Assembly (NCBI GenBank): GCA_951813605.1
Contig: OX638379.1
Coordinates: 5,096,062-5,160,061, forward strand
DNA: 64,000 nucleotides
DNA from: an uncultured Bryobacterales bacterium
GTDB taxonomy: Bacteria; Acidobacteriota; Terriglobia; Bryobacterales; UBA6623
Direction: 5' to 3'
The notes beneath the pieces are model-generated. The model saw only the letters and a program-made list of their open reading frames with translations. It was not told the DNA's origin and searched no databases. This document shows, in pieces, positions 1 through 8,199 of this stretch. Positions within the stretch are counted from its first letter, which is position 1. Each line of letters opens with the position of its first letter. The translations under genes were made by a program, and so were the position numbers.

Positions 1-342
1 CCGCTCCACCCCGCGTTGCAGGCACGCCGTGTTGAGCGTGCTCTCGAACAGCCGTCGCCGCAGTCGGCCGTCCTTGTCCGGGCCCCACACGAATAGATCT
101 CCGACGACGGCCTTGCGGCCCTCCGGCATGAAGTAGCTGTAGCCTCTTGCCAAGCCGGAAACCAGCAGGGCGCGTCCGGCGAGCAATCGCTTGTCCAGCA
201 TGCGGCGGACCGCTCCAATCACGGGTCTCAAGTCCCATGCGAAGTGCGTCCGCCAGTGTGCCGCTTGGGCTTCTAGAACAGGCGCCAGGTCGTCTCCCCT
301 CAACTCGCGAAGGTCGGCGAGCCTAGACTTCGGAGGACGCAT
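1..342 (-). CDS. Partial GNAT-like N-acetyltransferase (3' end off the window)
   Basis: An uninterrupted reading frame runs from an ATG at 342 leftwards to the window edge, giving 114 codons without a stop. The translation begins MRPPKSRLADLREL and contains a stretch (GYSYFMPEG, then VVGDLFV) like the central strands of the GNAT fold. A helix-like LFESTLNTACLQRGVER follows, resembling the usual acetyl-CoA-binding region and next strand. The classical pyrophosphate-binding motif is not clear. It lies 93 bases downstream of the thiolase gene on the same strand, so it may share its transcript. The family call is inference from general pattern only. The substrate cannot be told from this fragment. 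Confidence 0.5.
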   Translation of the reverse strand, partial: MRPPKSRLADLRELRGDDLAPVLEAQAAHWRTHFAWDLRPVIGAVRRMLDKRLLAGRALLVSGLARGYSYFMPEGRKAVVGDLFVWGPDKDGRLRRRLFESTLNTACLQRGVER

Positions 343-435
343 TGTCTGATTCCAGCACGCGACCCCGCGACCGGCGCGAACCGGCAGAGGGGCGCGAATC
401 CCGCTCGCGGCCTGCGACAGGGTGCAGCAAGGCCG

Positions 436-1617
436 CTAGTTCACGCCTACAACGGACACGAAGCTGACGCACCGCCCCGGCGCGCCGCCGAGATTGTGTG
501 TCAGGCCAAGCTTGGGCGACTTCACTTGGCGATCGCCAGCCTCGCCCCGGAACTGCAGCCACATTTCGTACATCATGCGCAGTCCGCTCGCTCCGATTGG
601 ATGCCCGAAACTCTTCAGCCCTCCGTCGGGATTCACAGGCTGCTCTCCACCGATCTCGAACCGGCCGTCAAGCGTGTCCTGCCACGCGTTGCCGCGCCGC
701 GAGAATCCTAGATCCTCCATCAGAACGAGTTCGGTGGGCGTGAAGCAGTCGTGTACTTCGGCCATCGAGATCTCGTCGCGAGCGTCTCGCACGCCCGCCT
801 GCGCGTACGCGTCGGCAGCGCTCGCGACGACTTCGGGAAAGAACGTGTAGTCGTACGCCTGTCTCTTGGCGCCGTCCGCCGGGCCCGCAATGAGGGACAG
901 CGCCTTGATCACCAGGGGAGAGTCGGAGTATTTGTGCGCATCCTCGGCTCGGCATAGGATCGCCGCTGCCGCTCCGTCGCTGACGCCCGAGCAATCGAAG
1001 ACACCGAGCATCCCGGCCACCTTCGGAGCGCTCTCGATCGCTTCGGCGGGCACCGCCCGCTGGTACTGGGCCTTGGGGTTCCGCGCGCCGTTGGCATGGT
1101 TCTTGCACGCGATACGCGTAAGGACGTGGCGCAGCGTGTCTTCGCCGAGTCCGTATTTCTTCGCGTATGCGGGCGCCAGGAGCGAGAACGTTGCCGGAGC
1201 CGTCATCGACGACTGCGTCCCGTCCGTCGGGACGCCGGCGCCCGACACTAGGCCCGAATAGCCCGAGTCCTTGAGCTTCTCCACACCGATCGCCATGACG
1301 AGATCGTAGGCACCGCAGGCAACCGCGTAGGCGGCGTTGCGGAGTGCCTCGCTACCCGTCGCGCAGAAGTTCTCCACGCGCGTGATGGGCTTGTAGCCGG
1401 TCTTCAGGGGCTCGGAGAGCAGCAGGCCCGAGCGGCCGCTTGTCAAGGTGCCAAGCCAGTACGCGTCAACTGCATCACGCTCGGTCCCGGCGGAGGCGCA
1501 GGCCTCCAGCGCGGCTTCCACGAGCAGGTCGCTCGCGCCGCGGTCCCAGTGCTCCCCGAAGCGCGTGCATCCCATGCCCACAATTGCGACTCGGTCGCGG
1601 ATTCCCCTGCTTGCCAT
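436..1617 (-). CDS. Thiolase-family acetyl-CoA acetyltransferase
   Basis: The 393-residue protein belongs to the thiolase superfamily, in the SCP-x/archaeal-type branch that condenses or cleaves acyl-CoA thioesters. The nucleophile cysteine is in NFCATGSEAL (C85). The catalytic histidine motif SFGHPIGASG (H339) and the C-terminal LTHNLGGAPG motif (H374) are both present, so it looks active. The start at 1617 has AAGGA a few bases upstream and GGGAGG slightly further away. It lies 28 bases after the HMG-CoA-synthase/OB-fold gene, which is the usual partner order for this thiolase type. Such pairs are known in archaea (mevalonate pathway) and in some bacterial acyltransferase complexes. No other mevalonate genes are visible here, so the acyl substrate is open. 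Confidence 0.9.
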   Translation of the reverse strand: MASRGIRDRVAIVGMGCTRFGEHWDRGASDLLVEAALEACASAGTERDAVDAYWLGTLTSGRSGLLLSEPLKTGYKPITRVENFCATGSEALRNAAYAVACGAYDLVMAIGVEKLKDSGYSGLVSGAGVPTDGTQSSMTAPATFSLLAPAYAKKYGLGEDTLRHVLTRIACKNHANGARNPKAQYQRAVPAEAIESAPKVAGMLGVFDCSGVSDGAAAAILCRAEDAHKYSDSPLVIKALSLIAGPADGAKRQAYDYTFFPEVVASAADAYAQAGVRDARDEISMAEVHDCFTPTELVLMEDLGFSRRGNAWQDTLDGRFEIGGEQPVNPDGGLKSFGHPIGASGLRMMYEMWLQFRGEAGDRQVKSPKLGLTHNLGGAPGRCVSFVSVVGVN

Positions 1618-1645
1618 GGATCCTTGCGGCCTCCCGTGTTCGATT

Positions 1646-3034
1646 CTAGCGCCGCGGTCGCGCTTTCCAGAAATAGTTGCGCACGCCCTTCGAAGTGTAA
1701 AGCCGACGGAACGTCATTTCCAGTTCCTGGCCAATCGCTACCTTGTCCGGATCGACATCCGCAAGTTCGCACGCGAATCGCCCTCCCTGATCAAAGTCCA
1801 CTACCGCCGCGACCACCGGTTGCTGCAGCGAGTACGCGAGATGGTCCACCGTGTACGTGGCGACGCGCGCCGTCGCGTCCGCGAAGGGCGACTGGTCCAT
1901 GTCGTCGACAGAGCCGCACTCGACGCAGACGCGCTGGGGCGGAAGGTTTGCCGCGCCGCAGGAGCGGCAGCGCGAGCCGACGAACGCGTACTTCCAGCGC
2001 TCGGACCGCTGCATCGGCGGCGCAGCCGGTCTGGGCGGGTCCGGGCGGCGAGGCGCCTCGAAGGGCAGGATCTCCCGCCACTTCAGATAGGTCTGGTAGG
2101 GCAAGCTGGAGCGCTTGGATCCGATCCAGGCCGCGACGCTGTGCCGCGGACGCATGCTCGCGACGTGATTCGTCGCCTCCACGATGACTGCTTCGGCCCC
2201 GTCCGCCGCGCAGACTACGGCGATCTTGTCGCCAGGCTCGGCCGAATCCAGCAAGTTCGCCAAGAGCAATCCCGAGTGCGCCGCGCCCGCTCGCCCCACC
2301 GTGCCTTGAAGGTCGTCAGCAAACTGCGTTGCTTGCAGCCCTGCCGACCGGGCCAGCGAAGAGGCGATTTTCCTGTGAGAGGTGTCTACTGCGACCCGCG
2401 TCAGGTCCCTCGCTGAAAGTCCAGCCTCGCGCAGGCTCGACTCCAGGGCAGCTTGGAGAGCCGGAACCAAGCGGCGCTGTACGAAACGCTCCTCCCACTG
2501 TCGCGCGAACCGCTGTTGCGGCCCGCGCCACACGTCGAGCAGCTCCTCCGTGCGGGATGCCGCACCTGCGATCGCTGCCACCACTTCAGTCCCCTCGCCG
2601 ACCAGGAAGGCGCACGCCGCGTCCCCTCCGCCGGATTCGCGAGGTCCCATGGGAGCGCCGACCACCACGTCCGAGGCGCAGACAAGCGCCGTCTCGCTGC
2701 CCTTGAGCCGGGAGGCGATTGCCAGCGCCGCCAGGCCCGAGCGGCTGCAGGACGCCAAGTCGATGCTGCGGGCCTCGGCCGGCAGGTCAAGTGCGGCATG
2801 CACCGCAGCCGCGTTAAGTTTTTCTGCGTATGCGTGCGATGTGGAAGCGAAGAGCAGCTCTGTCGGTGCGTGCTCGCAATTGCGGAGTGCCTCTCGTCCC
2901 GCCTCCACGGCCATCGAGGTTGCGTCTTCGTCGAAACTGGCTGCCGAACGCTCGCCGCGGCCGCCGCTGCTCATGGACGAGCGCCGAAGGCGGCAGTACG
3001 GCACGTACGAACCGTAGCGCAGTATCCCCGCCAT
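1646..3034 (-). CDS. HMG-CoA synthase-like protein fused to a zinc-ribbon/OB-fold (DUF35) domain
   Basis: The N-terminal part (about residues 1-330 of 462) is thiolase-fold and resembles 3-hydroxy-3-methylglutaryl-CoA synthase. It has a candidate nucleophile in DLASCSRSGLAAL (C96) and a glycine-rich GDAACAFLVGEG stretch. The C-terminal part is a DUF35-type rubredoxin-like zinc ribbon (cysteines 356/359 and 370/373) followed by an OB-fold. In archaea and some bacteria these are separate small subunits that bridge thiolase and HMG-CoA synthase; here one polypeptide carries both. The ATG at 3034 gives the family-like start MAGILRYGSYVPYCR; an upstream in-frame ATG at 3079 adds 15 basic residues that look non-native. 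It is expected to form a complex with the thiolase just downstream. Confidence 0.85.
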   Translation of the reverse strand: MAGILRYGSYVPYCRLRRSSMSSGGRGERSAASFDEDATSMAVEAGREALRNCEHAPTELLFASTSHAYAEKLNAAAVHAALDLPAEARSIDLASCSRSGLAALAIASRLKGSETALVCASDVVVGAPMGPRESGGGDAACAFLVGEGTEVVAAIAGAASRTEELLDVWRGPQQRFARQWEERFVQRRLVPALQAALESSLREAGLSARDLTRVAVDTSHRKIASSLARSAGLQATQFADDLQGTVGRAGAAHSGLLLANLLDSAEPGDKIAVVCAADGAEAVIVEATNHVASMRPRHSVAAWIGSKRSSLPYQTYLKWREILPFEAPRRPDPPRPAAPPMQRSERWKYAFVGSRCRSCGAANLPPQRVCVECGSVDDMDQSPFADATARVATYTVDHLAYSLQQPVVAAVVDFDQGGRFACELADVDPDKVAIGQELEMTFRRLYTSKGVRNYFWKARPRR

Positions 3035-3124
3035 AGTTGGGGTATTGTCGCATGCACGTCGCGGCTTCCGACCGGCCATCGCCGCTCCACGCGACCGGAA
3101 GCGGAACCGGCCGCGGACTCGCCG

Positions 3125-3718
3125 CTACTGCGAGAGGAACTCGAAGTCTTCCGTGTCCAGAGTGGCGACGATCCGGCCCCGCCCCAGCGCTCGCCCGGAC
3201 GTCGGAAAGAACAGGGCGCCGTCGGTGGAGTCGCCCGGCGCGAGCTTGCCGCTGACAAAGCTGATCGCCGCGGCCGCGGCGGAGGCTTTGAGGCCCCTCG
3301 GGCCGATCGCCAAGGCCGAGAGGCGGCGCTTCTCGTAGCCGTTGTTCGGGCGGATGAATTGGTTGTTGTAAAGGGCCTTCTCGTAGGCGGACTGGAGCTT
3401 GAGCAGTTCGGACCGCTTTGCCGTGCGGAAGAAATCGCCGATCACCTGCTGCTCGGAAACAGCCCGCACTACTGTGCCGTCGCTGTACTCGAACGCGAAA
3501 TCGGCCGCGTTGATCTGGCGTGTCTGTCCGCTTCCGTTGCTAACTGCCACGTGCATCAAGGCGTAGCGGCTGGTTGTCAACGGCATCGGGGCGCACATCA
3601 GGGTAAGCCCGTTCCGGGTCTGGACTTGGTAGTCCATCCCGTTTGACTCGAACTGGATTACCTGCGCATAGACAGAGATCAACGCTGTCGCAAGCAGGGC
3701 GGCAAACCGTCTACTCAT
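3125..3718 (-). CDS. Secreted protein of unknown function
   Basis: The 197-residue protein begins with a Sec-type signal peptide (MSRRFAALLATALISVYAQ), with a likely cleavage after about residue 19. The mature part looks mostly beta, with alternating hydrophobic strands and an alanine-rich segment near residue 145. It ends in a strand-rich region where a conserved-looking LATDxG-type turn is absent. I do not recognise a named family; similar short periplasmic beta-sandwich proteins are common in Acidobacteriota. It is transcribed divergently from the Tex-like gene, with only 66 bases between the chosen starts, so the two probably share a promoter region. Confidence 0.7.
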   Translation of the reverse strand: MSRRFAALLATALISVYAQVIQFESNGMDYQVQTRNGLTLMCAPMPLTTSRYALMHVAVSNGSGQTRQINAADFAFEYSDGTVVRAVSEQQVIGDFFRTAKRSELLKLQSAYEKALYNNQFIRPNNGYEKRRLSALAIGPRGLKASAAAAAISFVSGKLAPGDSTDGALFFPTSGRALGRGRIVATLDTEDFEFLSQ

Positions 3719-3723
3719 CGCAA

Positions 3724-3753
3724 TTGGCCCGCGCTTCGCGATTGCCCTATGAT
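3724..3753 (+). promoter_or_regulatory. Sigma-70-like promoter for the Tex-like gene
   Basis: TTGGCC (3724-3729), an 18-base spacer and TATGAT (3748-3753) form a plausible housekeeping promoter. The -10 box overlaps the first in-frame ATG at 3749. That placement argues that translation really starts at the next ATG (3785), about 25 bases after the predicted transcription start. Confidence 0.5.
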
Positions 3754-3784
3754 ACAGGAAGCGTTTAGGGTCATTGGTCGAGTA

Positions 3785-6382
3785 ATGAAACCGCTCACAG
3801 GGCTTCCTGTGGATTCCTACGTAAAGGTGTCCCAGGAGGCCGACATCCCACTGAAGGATCTGCTGGAACTGGTGCAGCAGGTCGAAAACGGCGCTTCGGC
3901 GGCGTTTCTTGCCCGCTACAGGGCCGACGTGTGCGCAGGCTTGGACGAGAAACGGGTCCAGGACATACTGCGGAGGCTTCGTGACTGCAGGGATCTGGTC
4001 GACCGCCGGATCTCGGTACTGACGAAGCTCAGCTTACGCGGAGCGCTCACACCGGAGCTAAGAGCTCAGCTAGAGAAAGCCACGGATCGTCGCGAGCTGA
4101 ACGACATATTCATGCCGTTCCGCCCCCGCAAGCGCGACGCGGCCGACTCGGCCATCGACAAAGGCTTGGACCCGTTGGCGCGGGCGCTTTGGTTCCAGCA
4201 GGACGGCGTCGACATCCAAGCCGAAGCGCTCAAGCACGTCGCCCCCGGAAAGGGCGTGGAGGATGCCGAGCAGGCGCTTGCTGGAGCGTATGCGATTGCC
4301 GCCCGGTGGCTGAGTGAGAAGCCGGAGATTCTTCGCGAGCTTCGCAAGCTGTTCCGGAGGCACTGCGAGCTCTCCGTGAAAGCGAAGTCGGCGGGGCGCA
4401 AGGACGCTCGCGCGCAGGCGATGGACGGATACCGGTCCAAGGTGGTGAAAGTTCCCTGGCAGAAGCTGCTGGCTATCCGTCGAGGAATCCGTGCGGGCCT
4501 GCTCGAGAAGACCGTCGAGATTCCGGCCCGTACCGCATCTCGGTACTTGGAGCGGTGCCTGATCAAGGATGCGGAGTCGGAGTACGCGCCGCACCTGAAG
4601 CGTGTGGTCTCAACCGCCATTCGCAAGGGGCTCTCCGAGCGGGTCAAGAGAGATGCCTTGGCGCAGCTTGACGAAATGGCGGACAGCGAAGCGATCGAAT
4701 CGTTCCGCAAGGCGCTGCGCGACGCCCTGCTAGCCCCGACGGCGCATGGGATCAGGATTGTCGGCATCGAGACGGGCCGCCACGGCGGGTGGCGGGCCGC
4801 TCTGATCGATGGCGATGGCGAGTTGACCGACTACGCAATTGTCCGAGACGATGTCGGTCCAAACGGAAAGAGCGCAAAGCCCGTGAACTCAGGTCTCGGA
4901 AGCGCGCGCGCTGACACCGAGGGGTCCGACTCGGACACGTCCACCCGCGAGCCGTCTTCAGCCGCACCCCGCCCGACCTCGGAGGAGGGGAAGCGGACTG
5001 AGACAGCGGCAGTCGATGCGAAGAAGGCTCAGCCGGCGGCCGCCGACGCCGCCCTGTCGCGCGGGAACGGCAAGCAGCCGGTCCGCCGCACTGATCTCAG
5101 CGAGTTTCTCCGCGACCGCGATGTCGATTTGATCGTGTTTCCCGCCGGTCCGAGGCCACATTCCACCGAGCGGTTCATCCGCTCGCAGATCCGCCGTTGT
5201 GGCAAGGGTGACATCGCCTGGCACGTTGTGAGGGGCAGCAGAACATGGATCTACGCGACATCCAAGGCGGCCCGGCGCGAATTTCCCCATCTCGAACCGG
5301 CCTTTCGGAGCGCAGTCAGTCTCGCTCGGCGGGTACAGGATCCCCTCGCCGAGCTGGTGAAAAGCGATCCGAAGACCGTCGGGATCGGGGCCAACCACCA
5401 TGAGGTCAATGGGCCACGGCTGCGCGAAGTGCTCCGCCAAACGGTCGAATGCGCCGTGCATGATGCCGGTGTCGATGCAAACCGGGCCCCGTTCCCGTTG
5501 CTCGCACTCGTTCCGGGTATCACGGAGCGGCTCGCCAAGAGGATCGTGGACTACCGCAAGCGGCACGGCCCGTTCCGGCTCCGTCAGGACTTACGCAAGG
5601 TCGACGGGCTCAGCGACCGGATATTTGCCCAGGCCGCGGGATTCTTTAGGGTGCACGGGGACGAGCCTCTGGATAGCACGGGGGCACATCCGGAATACCA
5701 CGAGCTGCACCAGCGGATAGCGGCTGCGGCCGGCTGCGATCTCGCCACGCTGCTGGCCGAGCCCAGCCGCCTGGATGCCATCGATCCGGAGCAGTTCGCA
5801 ACGAAGGGTCGCTCAGTCTTGTTCGTCAAGTCGGCCATCGAGGAGTTCAAGCCCGAGCGACGCCACGTCCGCGGCAAATTCGAGATGCCGAAGCCGGTCG
5901 TGCCATTGCGCAAGGAGGAGGAATTGCAGCCCGGATCCAAGGTTGGCGGCGTTGTCTCCAGCATCTCCGACTACGGAGCTTGGGTGGATATCGGGGGAGA
6001 CCAGGACGCGTTGCTCCATGTCTCTCAAATTCATAGGGAGCACTTGAAGGACTCGAGACCTGCTCTTGGCGCCGGAGACTCGCTGGATGTGTACATCAGG
6101 CAGCCCCAGGATGGCAACGGGCGCATCTCGCTCACGATGTGGCAGCCGCGCTCGCGTCCGCCACGAGGCAAGAGCGGGGGCTTCCGGCCCGGCGCGCCCG
6201 GGCCGTTCAATGGGCCGAGGAACCGTCGGCGCCGCTCAGATCGGTTTCAACGCCGCAAGCCTTTCCACCGGACCTTTGGCCCCGCCTCCGATCGTCGCGC
6301 GGGGCGTGGCCGTCCCAGGGCCAAGCTGACCATGTCGGAGAAACTTAACATGCTCCAAGACAAGTACCGCACGAAGGTCTAG
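3785..6382 (+). CDS. Divergent Tex-family transcription accessory/RNA-binding protein
   Basis: The protein (865 residues from ATG 3785; 877 from ATG 3749) follows the Tex domain order. There is an N-terminal helical region, then a YqgF/RuvC-like fold starting near base 4744, a helix-hairpin-helix part (near 5490-5650), an S1 RNA-binding domain (about 5934-6141) and a long Arg/Pro/Gly-rich basic tail. The strongest family signature is LARRVQDPLAELVKSDPKT. Two things are odd. The YqgF fold is split by a low-complexity Ser/Thr/Ala-rich insert of about 80 residues (4850-5095), and its first strand reads GIETGRHGG where the family normally has a GLDPGxRTG-like acidic motif. Nucleic-acid binding is likely kept; any nuclease-like role of the YqgF domain is doubtful. 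Confidence 0.85.
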   Translation: MKPLTGLPVDSYVKVSQEADIPLKDLLELVQQVENGASAAFLARYRADVCAGLDEKRVQDILRRLRDCRDLVDRRISVLTKLSLRGALTPELRAQLEKATDRRELNDIFMPFRPRKRDAADSAIDKGLDPLARALWFQQDGVDIQAEALKHVAPGKGVEDAEQALAGAYAIAARWLSEKPEILRELRKLFRRHCELSVKAKSAGRKDARAQAMDGYRSKVVKVPWQKLLAIRRGIRAGLLEKTVEIPARTASRYLERCLIKDAESEYAPHLKRVVSTAIRKGLSERVKRDALAQLDEMADSEAIESFRKALRDALLAPTAHGIRIVGIETGRHGGWRAALIDGDGELTDYAIVRDDVGPNGKSAKPVNSGLGSARADTEGSDSDTSTREPSSAAPRPTSEEGKRTETAAVDAKKAQPAAADAALSRGNGKQPVRRTDLSEFLRDRDVDLIVFPAGPRPHSTERFIRSQIRRCGKGDIAWHVVRGSRTWIYATSKAARREFPHLEPAFRSAVSLARRVQDPLAELVKSDPKTVGIGANHHEVNGPRLREVLRQTVECAVHDAGVDANRAPFPLLALVPGITERLAKRIVDYRKRHGPFRLRQDLRKVDGLSDRIFAQAAGFFRVHGDEPLDSTGAHPEYHELHQRIAAAAGCDLATLLAEPSRLDAIDPEQFATKGRSVLFVKSAIEEFKPERRHVRGKFEMPKPVVPLRKEEELQPGSKVGGVVSSISDYGAWVDIGGDQDALLHVSQIHREHLKDSRPALGAGDSLDVYIRQPQDGNGRISLTMWQPRSRPPRGKSGGFRPGAPGPFNGPRNRRRRSDRFQRRKPFHRTFGPASDRRAGRGRPRAKLTMSEKLNMLQDKYRTKV

Positions 6383-6385
6383 GGA

Positions 6386-7042
6386 ATGTTGCGGCCGTCC
6401 GGGAGCGCCGGCAGGCCGGATTGGAACCTCGAGCGTCAGGCGAATCGCAGGGGCTACACACGTGTTGCGGGCATCGACGAGGCCGGGCGCGGATGCTTAT
6501 TCGGACCCGTATTCGCAGCAGCCGTGATCCTGGATCCAGCCGAGCCTCTGCCCGGCCTTGACGACAGCAAGCGTGTCAGGCCCTCGCGACGGGACCAATT
6601 GGATGCCCGGATACGCGAGACATCTGTCGCCTTTTCCGTGCAGGCGCTCGACGCGGCCTCCATCGACCTGCTCAACATCCTCCAGGCGGCGCGCCTGGCG
6701 ATGAAGCGCGCTGCGGAGAGCCTTGAGCCGGCCCCGGACTTCCTGCTGATAGACGCAGTCTCGGTCGAAACCGGATTTGCCCAGTGCAGCGTCATCAAGG
6801 GTGATCGCAAGAGCCGTTCCATCGCGGCGGCTTCGATCTTGGCCAAGGTGGCACGCGACCGCTGCATGCTCGCGTGGGACTCGCTGTATCCCCAGTACGG
6901 GCTGCGATCGAACAAAGGCTATGCGGCCCCGGCCCATCTTGCCGCCATCCGCGAGCACGGCTGCACGCCCCAGCACCGCAAGAGCTTTGGTCCGGTCGCG
7001 CGTTTCGCGGCGCTCGATCCGAGAATCCCGTTCTCCGGCTAA
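6386..7042 (+). CDS. rnhB: Ribonuclease HII
   Basis: The 218-residue protein removes ribonucleotides and RNA from RNA/DNA hybrids in the cytoplasm. The family motif GIDEAGRG carries the catalytic D31 and E32. DDSK follows at about 59-62, then LLIDAVSV (D123), and the KGDRKSRSIAAASILAKV segment matches the conserved lysine/serine-rich motif. The length is typical. It begins 3 bases after the Tex-like stop codon, so the two are very likely co-transcribed, an association that suits two nucleic-acid maintenance proteins. Confidence 0.95.
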   Translation: MLRPSGSAGRPDWNLERQANRRGYTRVAGIDEAGRGCLFGPVFAAAVILDPAEPLPGLDDSKRVRPSRRDQLDARIRETSVAFSVQALDAASIDLLNILQAARLAMKRAAESLEPAPDFLLIDAVSVETGFAQCSVIKGDRKSRSIAAASILAKVARDRCMLAWDSLYPQYGLRSNKGYAAPAHLAAIREHGCTPQHRKSFGPVARFAALDPRIPFSG

Positions 7043-7045
7043 ACT
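7040..7045 (+). promoter_or_regulatory. -10-like box close to the start of the small membrane protein
   Basis: TAAACT overlaps the rnhB stop codon and ends 8 bases before the GTG at 7054. This fits the leaderless-start spacing seen at several other genes in this window. Confidence 0.3.
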
Positions 7046-7053
7046 GTCAATTT

Positions 7054-7353
7054 GTGAGCATCAGTCCAAGGATTCCCCCGGTCAATCCGGGATTGCGGAA
7101 TGAGCGGGGCAGATCTCACATCGTCCTTAGCCAGGTCATCTACCTGCTTTTCTGCCTTGAAGTGGGCTTGGTCTTGCTGCTGCTGCCGTGGACCTTGCTG
7201 TGGGACAACAACTACTTCTTCAGCCTCCAGCCGCAGCACAGCCAGTTCTGGCTCAGCAATCACCTGCGAGGTGCTGTTTCCGGCATCGGCTTGGTCAACC
7301 TGTGGATGGGGCTAAAGGAATTGCTGCGCGTGATCAGGCGGCGAGCCCAATGA
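7054..7353 (+). CDS. Small two-helix membrane protein of unknown function
   Basis: A 99-residue reading frame starts at GTG 7054, just after rnhB. It holds two hydrophobic segments: about residues 26-48 (QVIYLLFCLEVGLVLLLLPW) and about 66-88 around LRGAVSGIGLVNLWMGL. A basic RRRAQ end suggests a cytoplasmic C-terminus. The frame stays open further upstream inside rnhB, but that part reads as an out-of-frame shadow, so GTG 7054 is the sensible start. No family recognised. The gene ends 9 bases from the convergent DUF4159 stop. Confidence 0.7.
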   Translation: MSISPRIPPVNPGLRNERGRSHIVLSQVIYLLFCLEVGLVLLLLPWTLLWDNNYFFSLQPQHSQFWLSNHLRGAVSGIGLVNLWMGLKELLRVIRRRAQ

Positions 7354-7362
7354 GCCAGGGTC

Positions 7363-8181
7363 TCAGTGGGTCATCGCGTAGACGATGTAATTGATTGCCA
7401 GGCGGTAGGACATCGCGGTGAATCGCTCTGGATACTCCGGCCAGTCGGCGTGTTCCCACGCGTCTCCCAGATCCATGTTGTGGTTGATTAGCACCATCAG
7501 GCGCCCGTCGTCGTCACGAATCCCTCGCCAGTGCGGCACGACGCCGTCGCGCTCGTATGGCCGGCCGCTGTAAATCATCTGCAAGCCCGGAATCTGCTCG
7601 CGGTGCTCCATGTCGAAAAGCACGTGGAACACCTCGCTGGCCGGTTCGAGGTCCTCGACGGGCCGTTCGGGAAAGATCCGCCGGATACCGCTCATGAAAT
7701 ACTCCCATTCCTCGGTGCCGTGGAAGTCGTCGAACATGATGAAGCCCCCGCGGAGCAGGTACTCGCGGATGCCTTCGACCTCCGACTCCGTCAAGTCCCA
7801 GTGTCCCGCCTCGACGACGTAAAGAAACGGGAACTCGAACAGCCGCGGGTCTGCCGGATGGACGTAGGCCTCCCTCGGCCGAGCGTCGATGGCCGAGAGC
7901 CGCTGCAGTCCTTCCAGGAAGTGCCTCTCGGCTGCTGGGGAATCGATCTGCCAGGGGCGGATCTCGAGGCTTTGGCCGGAATACCGGTCTGAGTACGCCA
8001 TGCGGGCCAGGACGAATTCGGACGGCTCGCCCTCGGAAAACCCGTCCAAAGCAAGGCGGGCCTCCGGCGGGATCGGAATGTCGTGGTATGTACGCTGCGC
8101 CACCAGCCAGCCGGAACACGCTGCGACGGCGGCCGCCGTCGCGACGGCAGGCAGGCGGCGCCTCGAGTCCATTCCGGCCAT
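7363..8181 (-). CDS. DUF4159 domain-containing exported protein
   Basis: The 272-residue protein has an N-terminal hydrophobic segment (AVATAAAVAACSGWLVA), so it is exported or anchored, possibly as a lipoprotein. The rest matches the DUF4159 pattern: FEFPFLYVVEAGHWDLT, then a REYLLRGGFIMFDDFHG core and a C-terminal INHNMDLGDAWE. That fold resembles class I glutamine amidotransferase/BatA-like domains; the function is unknown. A strong ribosome site (GGGGAGGG) precedes the ATG. It starts 18 bases after the ahcY stop on the same strand, so it is probably the last gene of the metK-ahcY transcript, although a functional link to the SAM cycle is not known. Confidence 0.85.
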   Translation of the reverse strand: MAGMDSRRRLPAVATAAAVAACSGWLVAQRTYHDIPIPPEARLALDGFSEGEPSEFVLARMAYSDRYSGQSLEIRPWQIDSPAAERHFLEGLQRLSAIDARPREAYVHPADPRLFEFPFLYVVEAGHWDLTESEVEGIREYLLRGGFIMFDDFHGTEEWEYFMSGIRRIFPERPVEDLEPASEVFHVLFDMEHREQIPGLQMIYSGRPYERDGVVPHWRGIRDDDGRLMVLINHNMDLGDAWEHADWPEYPERFTAMSYRLAINYIVYAMTH

Positions 8182-8199
8182 CGCCCGCCCTCCCCGCGC

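Noticed and set aside
668-1108. Long antisense open frames over the thiolase and many other genes
   Set aside because: GC-rich genes produce long shadow frames in other phases. These lack motifs, starts and signal peptides, while the sense frame has clear family motifs.
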